From NCBI RefSeq assembly GCF_013041615.1, contig NZ_JABEPQ010000001.1, positions 1-64,000 of the forward strand: DNA of 64,000 bases, given 5' to 3'. The DNA is from Knoellia koreensis (GTDB lineage Bacteria > Actinomycetota > Actinomycetes > Actinomycetales > Dermatophilaceae). This document shows positions 52,552 to 60,681 of this stretch, one piece after another. The translations under genes and the position numbers were made by a program. Position 1 is the stretch's first letter. The number at the start of each line of letters is the position of its first letter. The notes under the pieces are model-generated. The model had not been told where the DNA came from and made no database searches. It saw nothing but the letters and a program-made list of their open reading frames with translations.

Positions 52552-53184
52552 ATGGGAAAGGTCATCGCCGCGATCACGACTTCGGTCGACGGGTACATCG
52601 TCGGGCCGGACGACGGACCAGAGCACGGGCTCGGGATCGGCGGGGAGCGGCTGCACTACTGGGTGATGGGTGGGCCGTGGTCGTACGCGGACGAGGCCCG
52701 CGACACCGAGGGGATGAAAGGCGCCGACCGCGAGTACTTCGAGTCGCTGGTCGAGGGGATGGGCGGCGGCATCGTGGGGCGCGCGATGTACGAGGCGGCG
52801 GGGGCGTGGGGTGGGAAGAACCCGTTCCCGGGCACGCTGGTGGTGCTGACGCACCGCACCGAGGACCAGCCGGAGGAGTCGGCCGGCTTTCTCTTCGTGG
52901 ACGGTTTCGACGCGGCCCTGGCAACGGCCCGTCACCTCGCGGGCGACGCGAACGTGTCGCTCGGTGGGGGCGCGGACCTCATCCGGCAGGGGCTGGCGGC
53001 CGGGGTCGTCGACGAGCTCGCCATCTCGACCGCGCCGGTGGTGCTCGGAGGCGGGAAGCGGCTGTTCGAGGGCTTCGACCAGGACGTCGAGCTCGAGGTG
53101 CTGGGCACGTGGAGCTCGCCCTACGCGACGCATGTGCGGTATGCCGTGAAGGACGGCGGAACGGACCGCGGGAGGGTGAGCTGA
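52552..53184 (+). CDS. RibD/dihydrofolate-reductase-fold family protein
   Basis: The 210-residue protein starts at ATG 52552 after a perfect AAGGAGG. It has the DHFR-like pattern KVIAAITTSVDGYIVGPDDG, GGIVGRAMYEAAGAWGG, VVLTHRTEDQPEE, NVSLGGGADLIRQGLAAGVV and DELAISTAPVVLGGGKRLFE. These are NADPH-binding reductase-fold proteins of mostly unknown substrate. It is coupled by TGATG to the next gene. Confidence 0.88.
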   Translation: MGKVIAAITTSVDGYIVGPDDGPEHGLGIGGERLHYWVMGGPWSYADEARDTEGMKGADREYFESLVEGMGGGIVGRAMYEAAGAWGGKNPFPGTLVVLTHRTEDQPEESAGFLFVDGFDAALATARHLAGDANVSLGGGADLIRQGLAAGVVDELAISTAPVVLGGGKRLFEGFDQDVELEVLGTWSSPYATHVRYAVKDGGTDRGRVS

Positions 53185-53627
53185 TGCGCAGCGAGGCGAT
53201 GGAGGCGTTGGACGTCCTGACGGGGGAGTGGCGCACGACGTTGACGAACGCGTGGTTCCTCGACCCCACCGACCTGGAGGTGCCGGGGGTGGCGACGGGC
53301 GTGTGGCTGAGTGACGCGTTCGTCGACTTCCGCTGGACCATGCAGGGCGACGTGGGCGGTGCGACGAGCGAGCAGGTGCTCGTGCTGGGACGCAGCGACG
53401 CGCGGAACGCCTACACCGCCCTCTACCACGACGAGCGAGGCGTATGCCGTGTGTTTGCAATGACTTTCGGCGGCGGTGAGTGGACGCTGAGTCGTGAGGA
53501 CCCGGACTTCTACCAGCGGTTTGTGGGGACCGTCGGGGCCGATCGGATCGACGGCCGGTGGGAGGCGTCGGAGGACCAGGGGAAGTCCTGGCGCAAGGAC
53601 TTCGACCTCATCTTCGAACGGGCCTGA
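53184..53627 (+). CDS. Calycin-like/DUF1579-like hypothetical protein
   Basis: The 147-residue protein starts at ATG 53184, overlapping the upstream stop by one base. It is a single beta-rich domain (LDVLTGEWRTTLTNAWFLDP, GVWLSDAFVDFRWTMQGDVG, GEWTLSREDPDFYQRF, DRIDGRWEASEDQGKSWRKD) of the kind seen in lipocalin-like DUF1579 proteins, with DFDLIFERA at the end. Function unknown; it may act with the reductase-like partner. Confidence 0.7.
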   Translation: MRSEAMEALDVLTGEWRTTLTNAWFLDPTDLEVPGVATGVWLSDAFVDFRWTMQGDVGGATSEQVLVLGRSDARNAYTALYHDERGVCRVFAMTFGGGEWTLSREDPDFYQRFVGTVGADRIDGRWEASEDQGKSWRKDFDLIFERA

Positions 53628-53671
53628 GCCGGACTCGCGACAGTCCTAGTCAAGGGTGGGCGACGAAGGTT

Positions 53672-53815
53672 TCAAGCCTTCCTTCTCAGCACCAGTCCGA
53701 CGATCTGGAGGACGGCCCCCAGGGCGAGAAGCAGGAAGCCCGGGCCAGGCAACGGGATCAGGACGATTCCGAGGACGGCGATCACGGCCCCGACAACGAT
53801 CAGCAGCTTGCTCAC
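53672..53815 (-). CDS. Small membrane protein with PGPGF motif
   Basis: The 47-residue product starts at GTG 53815. Two hydrophobic segments are joined by LIPLPGPGFLLLALGAVL, the turn typical of PGPGW-type small transmembrane proteins, ending in RRKA. The function of this group is unknown to me. Confidence 0.65.
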   Translation of the reverse strand: MSKLLIVVGAVIAVLGIVLIPLPGPGFLLLALGAVLQIVGLVLRRKA

Positions 53816-53922
53816 GAGTGGGAGCGTACGTGACCTGGTCTCTGGCCGAGTTTTGACGTTGCGAATTGGGGCGGCGACGAGTGTTCGAGGAAGCTGTACT
53901 TCGGTCAGGGTCATCGCCAGAG

Positions 53923-54675
53923 TCAGATCTGCGGGACGGCGGTGGAACCTCGTAGGAGGTGCAGCACGGTGCGGTAGTGCTCGGTGACTGTTCCGCCTTC
54001 GTCTGCCACGGCTCGGCCGACAGCCTCCACTTCGCGGTTGCTCCAGTCGCTGAAGGTTCGAAAGAGTGCACGCGCCTGTTGGGCCGTGAGGTCGATCGAC
54101 CATCGCCAGGACTCGGTCCGAACGGGCTCGAACCAGCCGCCTGCGCTCAGTTCGTCCATCGTGGGTCGGTCGTCCCGACGAGGGGCCGGACTGCCCGGTG
54201 GTTGAGCACGCGCCGTCACGATCTCTTCGACCCGGTGCCGAAATGGTGTCGTGACAGCATCGTCGCCGAAGCAGTGGCGCCATACCGCGAGCCATCCTCC
54301 TGGGCGGAGGGCTGTGTGCAGCTTGGGTAGGGCAACCGGGAGGTCTACCCAGTGCATCGAAGTTGCTGCCACGACTGAGTCGAAGCTGTGGTCCGGCAGG
54401 TCCGCGTCTTCGAGCCGCGTAATCATGACCTCGACCTCGGGGGCCAGGCGGCTCAGGCCGGTGGCCAGCTCAGCGCCGGGTTCGACCGCTACGACCGTGC
54501 TCCCGAATCGCAGAAGGTCGCGGGTGGCCAGGCCCGACCCTGCACCCACTTCGAGCAAGTGTTTCCCTTGGCCCACGATGCCCTCGGCATGGAGCAGGTC
54601 GAGCAGGCCAACCGGGTAGCGCGGCCGAGCGGTGCTGTAGTCGGCCGCCATCTGCTCGAAATGCATGCCGGACAC
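53923..54675 (-). CDS. Class I SAM-dependent methyltransferase
   Basis: The 250-residue protein starts at ATG 54675 (the ATG at 54666 is also possible). It has the Rossmann motifs LLEVGAGSGLATRDLL (motif I), VVAVEPGAEL (motif II), SFDSVVAATSMHWVD and LRPGGWLAVW. It belongs to the small-molecule methyltransferase type; the substrate is not evident. Upstream and downstream genes are unrelated. Confidence 0.85.
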   Translation of the reverse strand: MSGMHFEQMAADYSTARPRYPVGLLDLLHAEGIVGQGKHLLEVGAGSGLATRDLLRFGSTVVAVEPGAELATGLSRLAPEVEVMITRLEDADLPDHSFDSVVAATSMHWVDLPVALPKLHTALRPGGWLAVWRHCFGDDAVTTPFRHRVEEIVTARAQPPGSPAPRRDDRPTMDELSAGGWFEPVRTESWRWSIDLTAQQARALFRTFSDWSNREVEAVGRAVADEGGTVTEHYRTVLHLLRGSTAVPQI

Positions 54676-54735
54676 CGGGCCAAGGCTACGCGTACGCCGG
54701 GTGGGGTGTCGGTGGGGCGGCCTAGCCTGCTCATC

Positions 54736-55470
54736 GTGCGACGTTTCGAGGATGAGGACCTGACCGGCGCGGAGTTCCGGGAGTGCGACCTCAGCGGTGC
54801 TCGGCTGGTGGGTGTGGTCATGCAGGACGCCGAGATCGACGGGCTGGTCACCGGGCTGGTGGTCAACGGCGTCGAGGTGATGCCCTACGTCGAGGCTGAG
54901 CTAGACCGCCGGTACCCCGTGCGGGTGCTGCTGCGTTCCGACGATCCGTCGGACCTGGGGGCGGCGTGGAGGGAGCTCCAGGGTGACTGGGCGACAACCG
55001 TCGAGCGGGTGCGTTCCATGCCCGAGGGCAGCGAGCGACAGGGCGTCGACGGGGAGTGGTCGATGCTCGAGACGCTGCGTCACCTCGTCTTCGTCCACGA
55101 CTCGTGGTTCCGCCGGTGTGTGCTCGGCGTGACCGAGCCGTTCACGGCATACGGCCTCGGACCGACGGACGTCATGGACCGCGAACCCGAGCTTGATCCG
55201 TCAGCCGAGCCGACGCTCGACGAGGTGTTGGCGATCCGCGCGCGGCACGCTGCGCAGGTGGAGGAGTGGCTGGCGGGGGTGACCACGGAACAGCTCGCGC
55301 AGACGGCGCCCGTGCCCGACGACGACAGGTGGCCGCCCTACGCGCGGGGACGAACCGTGCGGCAGTGCCTCGGCACGGTGCTCACCGAGGAGTTCGAGCA
55401 CCACCGGTTCTGCGTGCGCGACCTGGACAAGCTCTCGCGCAACGACACCGCACCCGAACGCTCGTCCTGA
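54736..55470 (+). CDS. Pentapeptide-repeat and DinB-like protein
   Basis: The 244-residue protein starts at GTG 54736. A short pentapeptide-type segment (DLTGAEFRECDLSGARLVGV) is followed by a DinB-like four-helix bundle with the metal-ligand pattern: LRHLVFVHDSWF, RHAAQVEEWLAG and LTEEFEHHRFC, where the histidines match the usual triad. DinB proteins include thiol-dependent transferases and hydrolases. A fusion of this kind recurs in actinobacteria. Confidence 0.82.
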   Translation: MRRFEDEDLTGAEFRECDLSGARLVGVVMQDAEIDGLVTGLVVNGVEVMPYVEAELDRRYPVRVLLRSDDPSDLGAAWRELQGDWATTVERVRSMPEGSERQGVDGEWSMLETLRHLVFVHDSWFRRCVLGVTEPFTAYGLGPTDVMDREPELDPSAEPTLDEVLAIRARHAAQVEEWLAGVTTEQLAQTAPVPDDDRWPPYARGRTVRQCLGTVLTEEFEHHRFCVRDLDKLSRNDTAPERSS

Positions 55471-55496
55471 TGGCCCGCGTGGGGTAGGAACGAGTC

Positions 55497-56090
55497 ATGC
55501 CCGAGTTCACCTGGCTCCCGGCCAACGAGGCGTCGGTCGACGACGTCGAAGCGGTCTTCGCCAGCGGCGGTGCGCGCAAGTGCCGCTGCCAAGCGATGAA
55601 GGTGCCGGGGTGGATCTGGCGGGACACCACCCAGGAGCAGCGCGACGCCGCCCTGCTCGAGCAGACCGGGTGCGGAACGGACGGTCCGACGTCGGGCCTG
55701 ATCGGGTACGTCGACGGGGAAGCGGCCGGCTGGGTCGCGGTCGAGCCGCGCGAGAACTACCCACGGCTGTGGGCCCGCAAGCAGCCGTGGATGCGGATGG
55801 ATCCCGAGCTGGAGGGCGTCTGGTCCGTGACGTGCTTCGTCGTGGGCAAGGACCACCGCAGGGCCGGGCTGACCTATGAACTCGCGGCAGCGACGGTCGA
55901 GTACGGAGGGCGAGTCGGCGCTGCCGTGCTGGAGGGCTATCCGATTGAGCCGCCGCCGGGCAAGAAGGTCATCTGGGACGAGGCGTCCGTAGGACTGGTC
56001 CAAGTCTTCCTCGAGGCCGGCTACGAGGTCGTGGCCGCACCCACCCTGCGACGGCGAGTGGTGCGACGCCGCCTTGGCGCGTCCACCTGA
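55497..56090 (+). CDS. GNAT-family N-acetyltransferase
   Basis: The 197-residue protein starts at ATG 55497. An N-terminal Cys-bearing segment (GGARKCRCQAM) precedes a GNAT core (GLIGYVDGEAAGWVAVEPRE, VWSVTCFVVGKDHRRAGLTY with the acetyl-CoA loop, VLEGYPIEPPPGKKV). The acceptor is unknown. It follows the DinB-like gene by 26 bases and may be co-transcribed. Confidence 0.82.
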   Translation: MPEFTWLPANEASVDDVEAVFASGGARKCRCQAMKVPGWIWRDTTQEQRDAALLEQTGCGTDGPTSGLIGYVDGEAAGWVAVEPRENYPRLWARKQPWMRMDPELEGVWSVTCFVVGKDHRRAGLTYELAAATVEYGGRVGAAVLEGYPIEPPPGKKVIWDEASVGLVQVFLEAGYEVVAAPTLRRRVVRRRLGAST

Positions 56091-56234
56091 GGGCAGGCAG
56101 ACCCCGGACCGACGTCTGGCAGGAGAGCCACCAGAGGTACTGCGACATACGAACTTGGGTTGTCGAATTGAGAACCCCGGGTTCGCATGTGGTCACCACG
56201 GGCCGTCCTGCCGGCTGATGCCACCCTCGGCCTG

Positions 56235-56798
56235 TCACTCGCGTGCAGGTCCGTCGTCGGAGCCTGCGGCGCGCGCTGCACGACGACGCTTCTTGCGCTC
56301 ACGACGGAAAACATCCCACCCTTCTTTCACCGCGGTGAATGCGCCGGCGGCGATGCCCGCCATGACTGCGGCACCCGCCGCCATGCCGAGCCACTGACCT
56401 GCCGACTCGATGGGCTCGACCGTGATGTCGTCCTCGGCTGGGCCCGAGCGACGGACGGGGACGACGTCACCCACCTCGTAACCCTCGTTCGGGCAGTGGT
56501 TCACGCCGAACTCGTCGGGGAGGCCCGACGGAGGGTCCTCCGAGCGGTAGGTCGTCCGCTCACCCGGCGTGTTCGGTGAGAGCGCCTTGGGGCCGCACCG
56601 TTCCATGGTGCCGGACGGCTCGATCGACACGACGGTCGCAAGCTCGGTCGGGTCGTCACGGGTGCTGAAGTAGTCAAGGCCCATGAAGATGCCCAGCACC
56701 ACAAAGGCGCCGACGCCGAAGAGCAGCGCCGCACCCAGAGCTGCGGGTCCCACTTCGTGGTACGGGTTGCCCCCGTGCCTGTCCCCTCGCGTGCTCAT
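56235..56798 (-). CDS. Hypothetical membrane protein coupled to the histidine kinase gene
   Basis: The 187-residue protein starts at ATG 56798, overlapping the kinase stop by four bases (ATGA). It has a membrane helix near 20-40 (ALGAALLFGVGAFVVLGIFM), an extracytoplasmic domain with two Cys (MERCGPK, NHCPNEGYEV), a second helix near 140-160 and a basic end (RRERKKRRRAARA). Coupling suggests a sensor accessory protein. No family is recognised. Confidence 0.65.
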   Translation of the reverse strand: MSTRGDRHGGNPYHEVGPAALGAALLFGVGAFVVLGIFMGLDYFSTRDDPTELATVVSIEPSGTMERCGPKALSPNTPGERTTYRSEDPPSGLPDEFGVNHCPNEGYEVGDVVPVRRSGPAEDDITVEPIESAGQWLGMAAGAAVMAGIAAGAFTAVKEGWDVFRRERKKRRRAARAAGSDDGPARE

Positions 56799-57892
56799 GG
56801 AAGGTGGGCCCGCGACGGCAGCGTGACGGTCGCGACCAGGCCGCCGTCCTCGCGGGCGGTGAGGCCGAGGGTGCCGTGGTGGGCCCGCGTGATGGTCTGT
56901 GCAATCGCCAGGCCGAGGCCGACGCCCGCGTGGTCGCTGCGCGCACGTTCCGAGCCGCGTTGGAAGGGCTCGACCAAGGTGGACACCAGTGCAGGGGGCA
57001 GGTGCGCGCCGGTGTTCTCGACAGTGAGCCTCGTGCCGTCCGCAGCCTCGGCTGTCGACACCCACACGCGACCTCCGCCCGGCAGGTTGTGGACGATCGC
57101 GTTGTGCACGAGGTTCGTCGTCAGCTGCTGCAGCAGCGCCGGCGAGCCGGTCGCGGGAGCAGTCGCACCCGTGACCTCCATCGTGATGCCGCGCTGTTCG
57201 GCAAGCGGCAGAAGGGTTTCCGTCGCCTCCTCCGCGAGAAGGGACAGGTCCACCGGCTCGCGGATGAACGCCTGTCGGTCGGCTCGGCTCAGCAGGAGCA
57301 GCGCCTCGGTCAGGGCGATCGCCCGGTCGTTCACGATGCCCAGCCGCTCCACCAGCGCCCGCGGGTCGGTGTCCGGGTCCTTGCGCGCCACCTCCAGCAG
57401 GGTCTGGGTGATCGCAAGCGGTGTGCGCAGCTCGTGGGAGGCGTTGGCAGCAAAGCGCTGTTGCTCGGCGACGTGCGCCTCGAGGCGGGCGAGCATGTCG
57501 TCGAAGCTGTCGGCCAGCTCACGGAACTCGTCCTGCGGTCCCGGGAGCTCGATGCGGTGCGACAGCGACCCGCGGGCGGCCAGCCGGGTCGCCTGGGTGA
57601 GGGCCGACAGCGGAGCGAGCATCCGCCCGGCGAGGAACCACCCACCCACCAGCCCGAAGACGAGCAGGAACAACATCGCCTGACCAGCCCGCGGGAGGAA
57701 CGCGTCGATCACATCGGTGCGCGTCGGCCCGAAGTCGCCCCGCCCCAGCTGCACGTCGGGCGGCAGGTAGAACAACAGGAACCGCCACACCACGACGAGC
57801 AGCAAAGCCCCCGCCACCATGAGGAACCCGGCATAGCTGAGCGTCAGTTTCAGCCGCACGCTCAGCCCGGGTTGCCTAACCACGCGCGTCAC
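56795..57892 (-). CDS. Sensor histidine kinase (VanS-like context)
   Basis: The 365-residue protein starts at GTG 57892. It has two membrane helices (about 18-40 and 72-95) around a 30-residue external loop, a HAMP domain, the HisKA box with the phosphorylated His (ANASHELRTPLAITQTLLEV) and a HATPase domain (HAGVGLGLAIAQTITRAHHG). Its start overlaps the regulator's end by 17 bases. The genes divergent from this pair encode VanY- and VanZ-like proteins, so it may sense cell-wall stress or glycopeptides; that is inferred. Confidence 0.88.
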   Translation of the reverse strand: MTRVVRQPGLSVRLKLTLSYAGFLMVAGALLLVVVWRFLLFYLPPDVQLGRGDFGPTRTDVIDAFLPRAGQAMLFLLVFGLVGGWFLAGRMLAPLSALTQATRLAARGSLSHRIELPGPQDEFRELADSFDDMLARLEAHVAEQQRFAANASHELRTPLAITQTLLEVARKDPDTDPRALVERLGIVNDRAIALTEALLLLSRADRQAFIREPVDLSLLAEEATETLLPLAEQRGITMEVTGATAPATGSPALLQQLTTNLVHNAIVHNLPGGGRVWVSTAEAADGTRLTVENTGAHLPPALVSTLVEPFQRGSERARSDHAGVGLGLAIAQTITRAHHGTLGLTAREDGGLVATVTLPSRAHLP

Positions 57893-58586
57893 CGGTGCTC
57901 GGCGCGGGTCGGGGTCCGGCCTCGTATGCCGTGTCGATGCGGTAGCCGACGCCCGGCACCGTCGCGATGACCCAGGGCTCACCGAGCCGTTTGCGCAACG
58001 AGGAGACCGTGATGCGCACCGCGTTGGTGAACGGGTCGGCGTTCTCGTCCCATGCCCGTTCCAGGAGCTCCTCGGCGCTGATGACCCCTCCTTCAGCAGC
58101 GATGAGGACCTCGAGGACGGCGAACTGCTTGCGCGTCAGCGCGACGTACCTGCCGTCGCGGAAGACCTCACGGCGGAACGGGTCCAGCCTCAATCCGGCG
58201 ATCTCCCGCACCGGGGGACGGCTCTGGCCGCGCCGCCGGTCCAGTGCCCGCAACCGCAGCACCAGCTCGCGCAGCTCGAACGGCTTGGTGAGGTAGTCGT
58301 CGGCACCGAGCTCGAAGCCGGACTCCTTGTCGTCCAGCCGGTCGGCCGCCGTGAGCATGAGGATTGGTATGCCGCTGCCGGACGCGACGATGCGCGCCGC
58401 CACCTCGTCGCCGGAGGGTCCGGGGATGTCGCGGTCGAGCACGGCGATGTCGTAGGCGTTGACGCTGAGCAGCTCCAACGCGGTGTCGCCGTCGCCGGCC
58501 GTGTCGGCTGCGATCGCCTCGAGGCGCAGCCCATCGCGGATCGCCTCGGCCAGGTACGGCTCGTCTTCGACCACCAGAACTCGCAT
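57876..58586 (-). CDS. OmpR-family response regulator (VanR-like context)
   Basis: The 236-residue protein starts at ATG 58586. The receiver has VVEDEPYLAE, the phospho-acceptor Asp in IAVLDRDIPGPSG and Lys in DYLTKPF. A winged helix follows (LTRKQFAVLEVLIAAEGGVI, RITVSSLRKRLGEPWVIATV). It forms an operon with the kinase and a small membrane protein. The repeated GCATATC elements upstream are a likely target. Confidence 0.9.
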   Translation of the reverse strand: MRVLVVEDEPYLAEAIRDGLRLEAIAADTAGDGDTALELLSVNAYDIAVLDRDIPGPSGDEVAARIVASGSGIPILMLTAADRLDDKESGFELGADDYLTKPFELRELVLRLRALDRRRGQSRPPVREIAGLRLDPFRREVFRDGRYVALTRKQFAVLEVLIAAEGGVISAEELLERAWDENADPFTNAVRITVSSLRKRLGEPWVIATVPGVGYRIDTAYEAGPRPAPSTGDARG

Positions 58587-58612
58587 GACAAGACCTGAGC
58601 CTAGGAGGCGGC

Positions 58613-58643
58613 GCATATCGCGGGCATATCCAAAACGGCATAC
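58613..58643. promoter_or_regulatory. GCATATC repeats in the divergent vanRS-vanY-type promoter
   Basis: GCATATC occurs at 58613 and 58624, an 11-bp direct repeat typical of OmpR-family operators. GGCATAC (octamer word at 58636) follows 14 bases after the second. The array lies in the 91-base gap between the regulator and the carboxypeptidase gene, so one site could control both directions. Confidence 0.5.
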
Positions 58644-58677
58644 GCCCCTGCAACACCGGGGTCACTGGACTGGGCGC

Positions 58678-59421
58678 ATGACCAACAGTCCACAGATCCG
58701 CACCGACCTGCGAGGTCGCGGCCGACGCACCCCTGTCGGCATCGCGGTCCTCACCGTCACCGCCGCAGCCGGGTTGGCCGTGGCCGCCATGGTGCTGGCC
58801 CTCGTCCTGGACACCGGTGGCCCCTGGCAACCCGTCGAAGGCAGCTCCCTGCCCACCGACGCCAGCGGGCCGGTCCGGCAGGCGACGACCGGCGAGCTCA
58901 CCTCCCACGGCATACCCGCAGCACCCAAGGCCGCAACCAAGGCGGCCTCCGCGACCCGGGGCAGCGACCAGGGCGAAGGCGGTCAGGGCAGCCAGGGGGT
59001 GACGGTCTTCGACAGCAAGGCTCCTTCGGTGGCCAACCTCGACCCGGACCTCCTCGCGGCGCTCAAGCGAGCCGCCCTCGAGGCCCGCGACGACGGCATC
59101 GTGTTCGACGTCAACAGCGGGTGGCGCTCCGTGGCATACCAGCAAAAGCTCCTGGACGACGCCATCGCGAAGTACGGTTCCGAAGCGGAGGCGCGCAAGT
59201 GGGTGGCGACGCCGAAGACCTCCGAGCACGTGTCTGGTGACGCGGTCGATCTCGGCCCGTCGAAGGCGGCGAAGTGGCTGGGCAGGCACGGCGCCGGCTA
59301 CGGCCTGTGCCAGATCTACCGCAACGAGCCGTGGCACTTCGAGTTGCGTCCGGACGCTGTCAACGCAGGGTGCCCGGCGATGTACGCCAACCCCACCCAG
59401 GACCCGAGGATGCAGCAATGA
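58678..59421 (+). CDS. VanY-like D-Ala-D-Ala carboxypeptidase (M15 family)
   Basis: The 247-residue protein starts at ATG 58678. One N-terminal membrane helix (VGIAVLTVTAAAGLAVAAMV) anchors an extracytoplasmic M15 domain: VFDVNSGWRSVAYQQKLLDD, the zinc ligands in SEHVSGDAVDL and in PWHFEL. Such enzymes remove the terminal D-Ala from peptidoglycan pentapeptides. Its stop overlaps the next gene, and it is divergent from the two-component system. Confidence 0.9.
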   Translation: MTNSPQIRTDLRGRGRRTPVGIAVLTVTAAAGLAVAAMVLALVLDTGGPWQPVEGSSLPTDASGPVRQATTGELTSHGIPAAPKAATKAASATRGSDQGEGGQGSQGVTVFDSKAPSVANLDPDLLAALKRAALEARDDGIVFDVNSGWRSVAYQQKLLDDAIAKYGSEAEARKWVATPKTSEHVSGDAVDLGPSKAAKWLGRHGAGYGLCQIYRNEPWHFELRPDAVNAGCPAMYANPTQDPRMQQ

Positions 59422-59999
59422 CAGGCGGATTCGTCCTCGACGCGCAGAGCTGGACGAGCACCGTGACCGGTGTCGTGGCGCTCACCGTGGCCGTCTTGCC
59501 ACTGGCGCTGCTGGCGGTGTGCGCCCTCGCGGGAGGGAGGATCGGGTCGGGCGTCCGCGCACGGGTGGCGTGGCGCCGGTCGTTCGCCGAGGTCGCGCTC
59601 GTCTACGGGACGGTGCCGGGGGTGTGGCTCACGATGCTGCCCGGCGGGCCTGCCGAGTATGCCGCGGTGAGCCTCGAGCCGTTGCGTGACCTTGCGACGA
59701 TGTCGACTTTCCAGGTGGTTGGGAACCTGCTGCTGCTCGCGGCGCTCGGCTTCTTCGCGCCGGTCCGGTTCGCGGGTCTGGCGACGTTCCCGCGCGTCGT
59801 CCTGTTGGCCGGGGCGGTGTCGACCCTGATCGAGGTGATGCAGCACGTCCTCGAGCTGGGTCGCGTCTCGTCCGTCGACGACATCCTGCTCAACACCGCC
59901 GGTGCCACGATCGCCGCGACCCTGTCCTGGCCGTGGTGGGCGCGACGCCGTCGACCGATTCCGGAGCCCCGCCCACTGGCCCCGCTCGCGAGACGGTGA
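59418..59999 (+). CDS. VanZ-like membrane protein
   Basis: The 193-residue protein starts at ATG 59418, overlapping the carboxypeptidase stop by four bases. About four to five membrane segments are seen. The VanZ signature lies in VVGNLLLLAALGFFAPVRF and STLIEVMQHVLELGRVSSVD followed by DILLNTAGA. VanZ proteins give low-level teicoplanin resistance in some hosts; others have unknown roles. Confidence 0.88.
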   Translation: MTGGFVLDAQSWTSTVTGVVALTVAVLPLALLAVCALAGGRIGSGVRARVAWRRSFAEVALVYGTVPGVWLTMLPGGPAEYAAVSLEPLRDLATMSTFQVVGNLLLLAALGFFAPVRFAGLATFPRVVLLAGAVSTLIEVMQHVLELGRVSSVDDILLNTAGATIAATLSWPWWARRRRPIPEPRPLAPLARR

Positions 60000-60044
60000 C
60001 CCGCCGTCGTCCCACGGACGGCTTCCGAGGCGCATGATGGGCAG

Positions 60045-60275
60045 ATGCTGACATCGCAGGACGTCACCAACTACAGCTTCACCCCGACCTCTTTCCGCCG
60101 CGGGTATGACGAGCGCGAAGTCGACGACTTTCTCGATCAGGTCGTCCAGACGTTGCGCTACTACGAACAGGGCGGTCGCCCCGGCCCCCAGGCGCCGACG
60201 CCGCCCCAACCACCTGCAGGGGATGGCCTCAAGGACCGCGCCACCCGGTGGTTGCGCGGTGACGCACCGTCCTGA
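60045..60275 (+). CDS. DivIVA-domain small protein
   Basis: The 76-residue protein starts at ATG 60045. Residues 1-40 match the DivIVA N-terminal region (TSQDVTNYSFTPTSFRRGYD, EREVDDFLDQVVQTL), followed by a Pro/Gln linker and a basic end. It lacks the long coiled coil of true DivIVA/Wag31. It converges on the gene at 60280. Confidence 0.75.
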   Translation: MLTSQDVTNYSFTPTSFRRGYDEREVDDFLDQVVQTLRYYEQGGRPGPQAPTPPQPPAGDGLKDRATRWLRGDAPS

Positions 60276-60279
60276 TCGT

Positions 60280-60672
60280 TCATCCGGTCGGTCCCTGGCT
60301 CCACCCTCGCGTGCGCAGGACTGCTCCGTTCGTGAGACGCAACTCCTTGCGGGCACGACGCCAGCGGCGCCGGACGGTCACTTCCACGCTCCGCGGATCC
60401 GCATAGGAGTCGACCAGGCCCAGCACTGCGTCCAAAACATCCCGTCGGTCCTCTTCGTCGTAGGCGAACTCTGTCCATGAGTAGCCGCCCTCGAAGGACA
60501 CCACGAACACCTCGCCGTTGAGGGTCACGTGTGCGTTCCCGTCCCTCCCCGGTAGCCCGAGTTCGATGGCGAGGTACCCGTCCCTATCGAGCCCTGCGTC
60601 GACCACTCGGTAACCCCGGTCCGCGGCATGCGACTCGACGATGCCGCGCAGCATCGCGAGGCTGGGGTGCAT
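60280..60672 (-). CDS. Hypothetical protein
   Basis: The 130-residue protein starts at ATG 60672. It is soluble, with a small alpha/beta domain (LAMLRGIVESHAADRGYRVV, ELGLPGRDGNAHVTLNGEVF, GGYSWTEFAYDEEDRRDVLD) and a basic C-terminus with WRRARKELRL. No family is recognised. It is divergent from the glycosyltransferase gene; the starts are nine bases apart, so the promoters must lie inside the genes. Confidence 0.6.
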   Translation of the reverse strand: MHPSLAMLRGIVESHAADRGYRVVDAGLDRDGYLAIELGLPGRDGNAHVTLNGEVFVVSFEGGYSWTEFAYDEEDRRDVLDAVLGLVDSYADPRSVEVTVRRRWRRARKELRLTNGAVLRTRGWSQGPTG

Positions 60673-60681
60673 GTCGACAGT

